NCBI GenBank assembly: GCA_938039145.1
Contig: CALHVG010000079.1
Coordinates: 1 to 45,021 of the forward strand
Source of the DNA: an uncultured Treponema sp.
Lineage (GTDB): Bacteria > Spirochaetota > Spirochaetia > Treponematales > Treponemataceae
DNA length: 45,021 nucleotides
Direction of reading: 5' to 3'
This document shows positions 42,936 through 45,021 of the stretch, one piece after another; position 1 is the stretch's first letter; each line of letters begins with the position of its first letter. The notes beneath the pieces are model-generated. The model worked only from the letters and a program-made list of their open reading frames with translations. It did no database searches and was not told where the DNA came from. The translations under genes and the position numbers were made by a program.

Positions 42936-44394
42936 CAGTGTCTTCAAGTTTAAGAGATTCCAGACGCTCAAGACGACTCTTGTCAGGATTTATGCACAGG
43001 TTCTTTTCATGAGTTGGAATTACAAGTCCCTTTGGTCCGTTTTTTGCCCTGCGCAAATACTTCACATTCGTATAATAAAGATCCGTCTTTCCCGAATTCC
43101 TTGCCTTGGAGTAATAGACGGCAAGATTTCCCGCATCAAGCAAGACCTCTAACGGCACGGTTTTATCTTTCCTGCTTTTTATGAACACATATCCGCCCGG
43201 AAAATCCCTGACATGCAGCCACACATCCGAGCCTCTCACATGGTGGCGCAGAAGCTCGTCATTTTCATTCGCATCACGCCCAACAAGGATTGACCAGCCG
43301 TTCACGACATAATCCAATCCCGGGTGGCTCTTTTTCTGCTTCTGCTTGGGGCAGGTATTCTTACGCAAAAGCTGCTCTATTTTCACGGGATTTTGTTCGT
43401 TCAGCATCTCGGAACGCTGCCTTTCAAGCTTTGCAAGGCGGATATTCAAAAGTTCTATGTCGTGAACGATTCCCTTTGAACCGCTTTGAGCCTTCTTGTA
43501 GTTCTCATAATACAGCATCGCATTCTCATATGCGTTTTTTGTGCCGTCCATCAAAAGGCGAACAGTCTTTCCATCCTCGAAATCCTTGCACTCAAGGAAT
43601 CCGGATTTCCCGTCCCAAAGAGAAGCGTTCGAAAGAATAAGGTCGCCTTGATGCTTTAGATTCCCTGAATTCTCAAATTCCTCTTTCTTGCATTCAAGTT
43701 TCTCAAGAGCCGAAACCATTTTCGCCTTGGTCTGGCTGTACCATTTTTCCGCCTGAGCGATAAGAGCCTTGCGAGAAAGACTTGCCGCATTCTCCGAGTA
43801 CCACAAATCTATCTTTTCATTGAAAGTAAGAGACGAAAAGTCATTCCGTCCGTTCGGCTTAGCATCCATGGATTCAAAATCAGAAGCCGAAAAATCCCTT
43901 ATGTGCCATTCCTTACCACCAGATGTATCCTCAAGTTCAGGCAATTCAAAGACTTTTCCGGAAATCTCCCCCTTTAGCGGACGGCGGAACATGGTGTCAA
44001 GAATACGGTTTTCCTCGTCGCATAAAATAACATTCGCAGCGCCACTCCAAAGCCGTATGTACAACCTGAACCGCTCCTCTCCATGGCGCAGTTCAAGAAG
44101 GATTATCCGCATAAGTCCTAATTGCTTTGCGCTCTCGATTCTAGAACCCTTTATCCTTGATTTCAGTATTTCCATAAAGCGCAAAGGCTTTTCATTCTTG
44201 ACGATTTTTCTTCGGGTCTCGTTTATCCTGCACGAACTGGGAGCCGTACACACAATAACAGTACGCGCGCCATGTTCCCCAAAAGTATAAAAGGCGACAG
44301 TGTCAAAACCCGGCTGAACTATGTCCTGAATGAACGAGCCTGCAAGGTCGAGTTCCGAAAGAATCAGATTTATTTCGTTGCAATTGAGTGACAT
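42919..44394 (-). CDS. NFACT family protein (RqcH/FbpA-like)
   Basis: 491 residues from ATG 44394. The N-terminal NFACT-N part (MSLNCNEINLILSELDLAGSF, then RLYIRLWSGAANVILCDEENRILD) is followed by a coiled-coil region (LKHQGDLILSNAS, DIELLNIRLAKLERQRSE). The C-terminal NFACT-R domain reads WSILVGRDANENDELLRHHVRGSDVWLHVRDFPGGYVFIKSR. Related RqcH binds stalled 60S/50S subunits and adds alanine tails; other relatives bind fibronectin. It is shorter than the usual ~570 and its N-terminal part is reduced, so RqcH activity is uncertain. A frame to 44430 has no ribosome binding site; the shorter start lies 7 nt after a -10 box. Confidence 0.88.
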   Translation of the reverse strand: MSLNCNEINLILSELDLAGSFIQDIVQPGFDTVAFYTFGEHGARTVIVCTAPSSCRINETRRKIVKNEKPLRFMEILKSRIKGSRIESAKQLGLMRIILLELRHGEERFRLYIRLWSGAANVILCDEENRILDTMFRRPLKGEISGKVFELPELEDTSGGKEWHIRDFSASDFESMDAKPNGRNDFSSLTFNEKIDLWYSENAASLSRKALIAQAEKWYSQTKAKMVSALEKLECKKEEFENSGNLKHQGDLILSNASLWDGKSGFLECKDFEDGKTVRLLMDGTKNAYENAMLYYENYKKAQSGSKGIVHDIELLNIRLAKLERQRSEMLNEQNPVKIEQLLRKNTCPKQKQKKSHPGLDYVVNGWSILVGRDANENDELLRHHVRGSDVWLHVRDFPGGYVFIKSRKDKTVPLEVLLDAGNLAVYYSKARNSGKTDLYYTNVKYLRRAKNGPKGLVIPTHEKNLCINPDKSRLERLESLKLEDTETIRL

Positions 44395-44401
44395 GGAAGT
44401 A

Positions 44402-44430
44402 AATTTAAACACAAAGAAAGGGTTTTGCAA
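44402..44430 (-). promoter_or_regulatory. Promoter of the NFACT gene, candidate leaderless
   Basis: On the minus strand TTGCAA (4/6), a 17-bp spacer and TAAATT (4/6), ending 7 nt before ATG 44394, with no ribosome binding site. Confidence 0.45.
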
Positions 44431-44436
44431 GTAGGA

Positions 44437-45003
44437 GGGCAGACATAGCTAGGCTTCGTTCATTGGATAATGCTTCGCATGTCTGCCCCACAAAACGGAT
44501 GGGAACATCCGTTTTGTGCAAGATGGGTTGTTCATTGTAGCGGACGGACATGGCTAGGCTTCGTTCATTGGATAATGCTTTGTATGTCTGCCCCACAAAA
44601 CGGCTGGAAACATCCGTTTTGTGCAAGATGGGTTGTTCATTGTGGCGGGCGGGCGGACATAGTTAGGCATCGTTCATTATGTAACACTTCTCATGTCCGC
44701 CCCAAGAATCGAGCGGTTCGCTCGATTCGTGCTAGGAGGAACGTTCATTGTAAAGGACGGGCATTTTTATTTGTAATTCGGGGAAATAAATAAAAGCGTG
44801 ATATATCATAAAGTTGGGGTTCTTAGGGAGGCGGACAGATAAACTGGCGCTTAAGGCATAAATAAAACTTCTGTCCGCCCAAGTTTTCCATTCGGAAAAC
44901 TTGAAAAAATGTTCGTGATATGCGGACGGACATGGCTAGGCTTCGTTCATCGTGTAACGATTCTCCTGTCCGTCCCAAGAATCGGGCTTTTGCCCGATTC
45001 TTG
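44437..45003. repeat. Array of five two-hairpin repeats with covarying stems
   Basis: Five units follow the NFACT gene. Stem I: GGGCAGACAT/ATGTCTGCCC (44437-44488), GGACGGACAT/ATGTCTGCCC (44542-44593), GGGCGGACAT/ATGTCCGCCC (44651-44702), GGCGGACAG/CTGTCCGCC (44830-44879) and GGACGGACA/TGTCCGTCC (44924-44975). Its 32-34 nt loop carries GCTAGGCTTCGTTCAT in most units. Stem II abuts it and differs: CACAAAACGGATG with loop GGAA (44489-44518), CACAAAACGG with inner GAAA (44594-44623), GAATCGAGCG (44706-44728), CAAGTTTTCC (44880-44903) and CAAGAATCGGGC with loop TTTT (44976-45003), each with its perfect partner. Units 1-3 are about 105 bp apart. No genes are seen here. Confidence 0.92.
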
Positions 45004-45021
45004 CAAGAAGATTTTTCATCC

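Noticed and set aside
44437..45003. CRISPR array
   Set aside because: Units are about 100 bp, the conserved part is imperfect and paired within itself, the variable part is palindromic rather than a spacer, and no cas gene is seen.

Overview
The window looks like a chromosomal segment of a treponeme (Spirochaetes, genus Treponema); the species cannot be fixed from the sequence. Support comes from the mix of lipoproteins with spirochaete-style lipoboxes (FAGC, FAAC, LASC), a UPF0164/FadL-like outer-membrane barrel, PEGA and FlgD-Ig envelope proteins, a spirochaete-type hypothetical (38755-40305) and a TvpA-like formylglycine-enzyme-fold lipoprotein. A leucine biosynthesis gene and a secreted alpha-amylase point to a host-associated, carbohydrate-using member with more metabolism than T. 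pallidum.

Layout. (1) 1-530: a 23-bp tandem repeat and a run of unrelated hairpins. (2) 532-7284 (-): a giant surface lipoprotein of beta-helix and leucine-rich repeats. (3) 7649-10951 (+): ychF, an endonuclease/phosphatase-family lipoprotein and rpmB. (4) 10959-21561 (-): housekeeping genes: MBL hydrolase, pyk, PEGA protein, radC, alpha-amylase, leuB, mnmG, and a DtxR/MntR-type regulator. (5) 21655-26718 (-): an accessory region with an IdeS-type (C66) protease lipoprotein lying between the N- and C-terminal remnants of a broken beta-helix lipoprotein gene, plus an AT-rich hypothetical and two mini-ORFs. (6) 26882-30623 (-): apparent operon topoisomerase IV A, rnhA, DUF2130 protein. (7) 30690-32020: array of about 14 two-hairpin repeats of about 96 bp. 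(8) 32215-34043: a small membrane protein and an FGE-fold lipoprotein whose 3' end looks like the variable region of a diversity-generating retroelement (DGR) target, followed by a GC-rich hairpin and preceded by an 8-bp tandem repeat. (9) 34119-38619 (-): a large FlgD-Ig/OmpA envelope protein and an outer-membrane barrel. (10) 38720-44394: a spirochaete hypothetical, a DEAD-box-type RNA helicase and an NFACT protein. (11) 44437-45003: a second two-hairpin repeat array.

Three themes stand out. First, intergenic DNA carries arrays in which hairpin shape is kept while stem sequence changes completely; the two largest arrays share one architecture (stem I with a CGTTCAT-containing loop, then an abutting stem II). 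Second, surface proteins are set up for variation or host interaction: IdeS-like protease, DGR-like target, a possible phase-variable homopolymer, and repeat-rich lipoproteins. Third, at least six genes have a -10 box ending only 6-8 nt before the ATG and no ribosome binding site, which suggests leaderless mRNAs. No rRNA, tRNA, CRISPR, transposase, integrase or reverse transcriptase was recognised.
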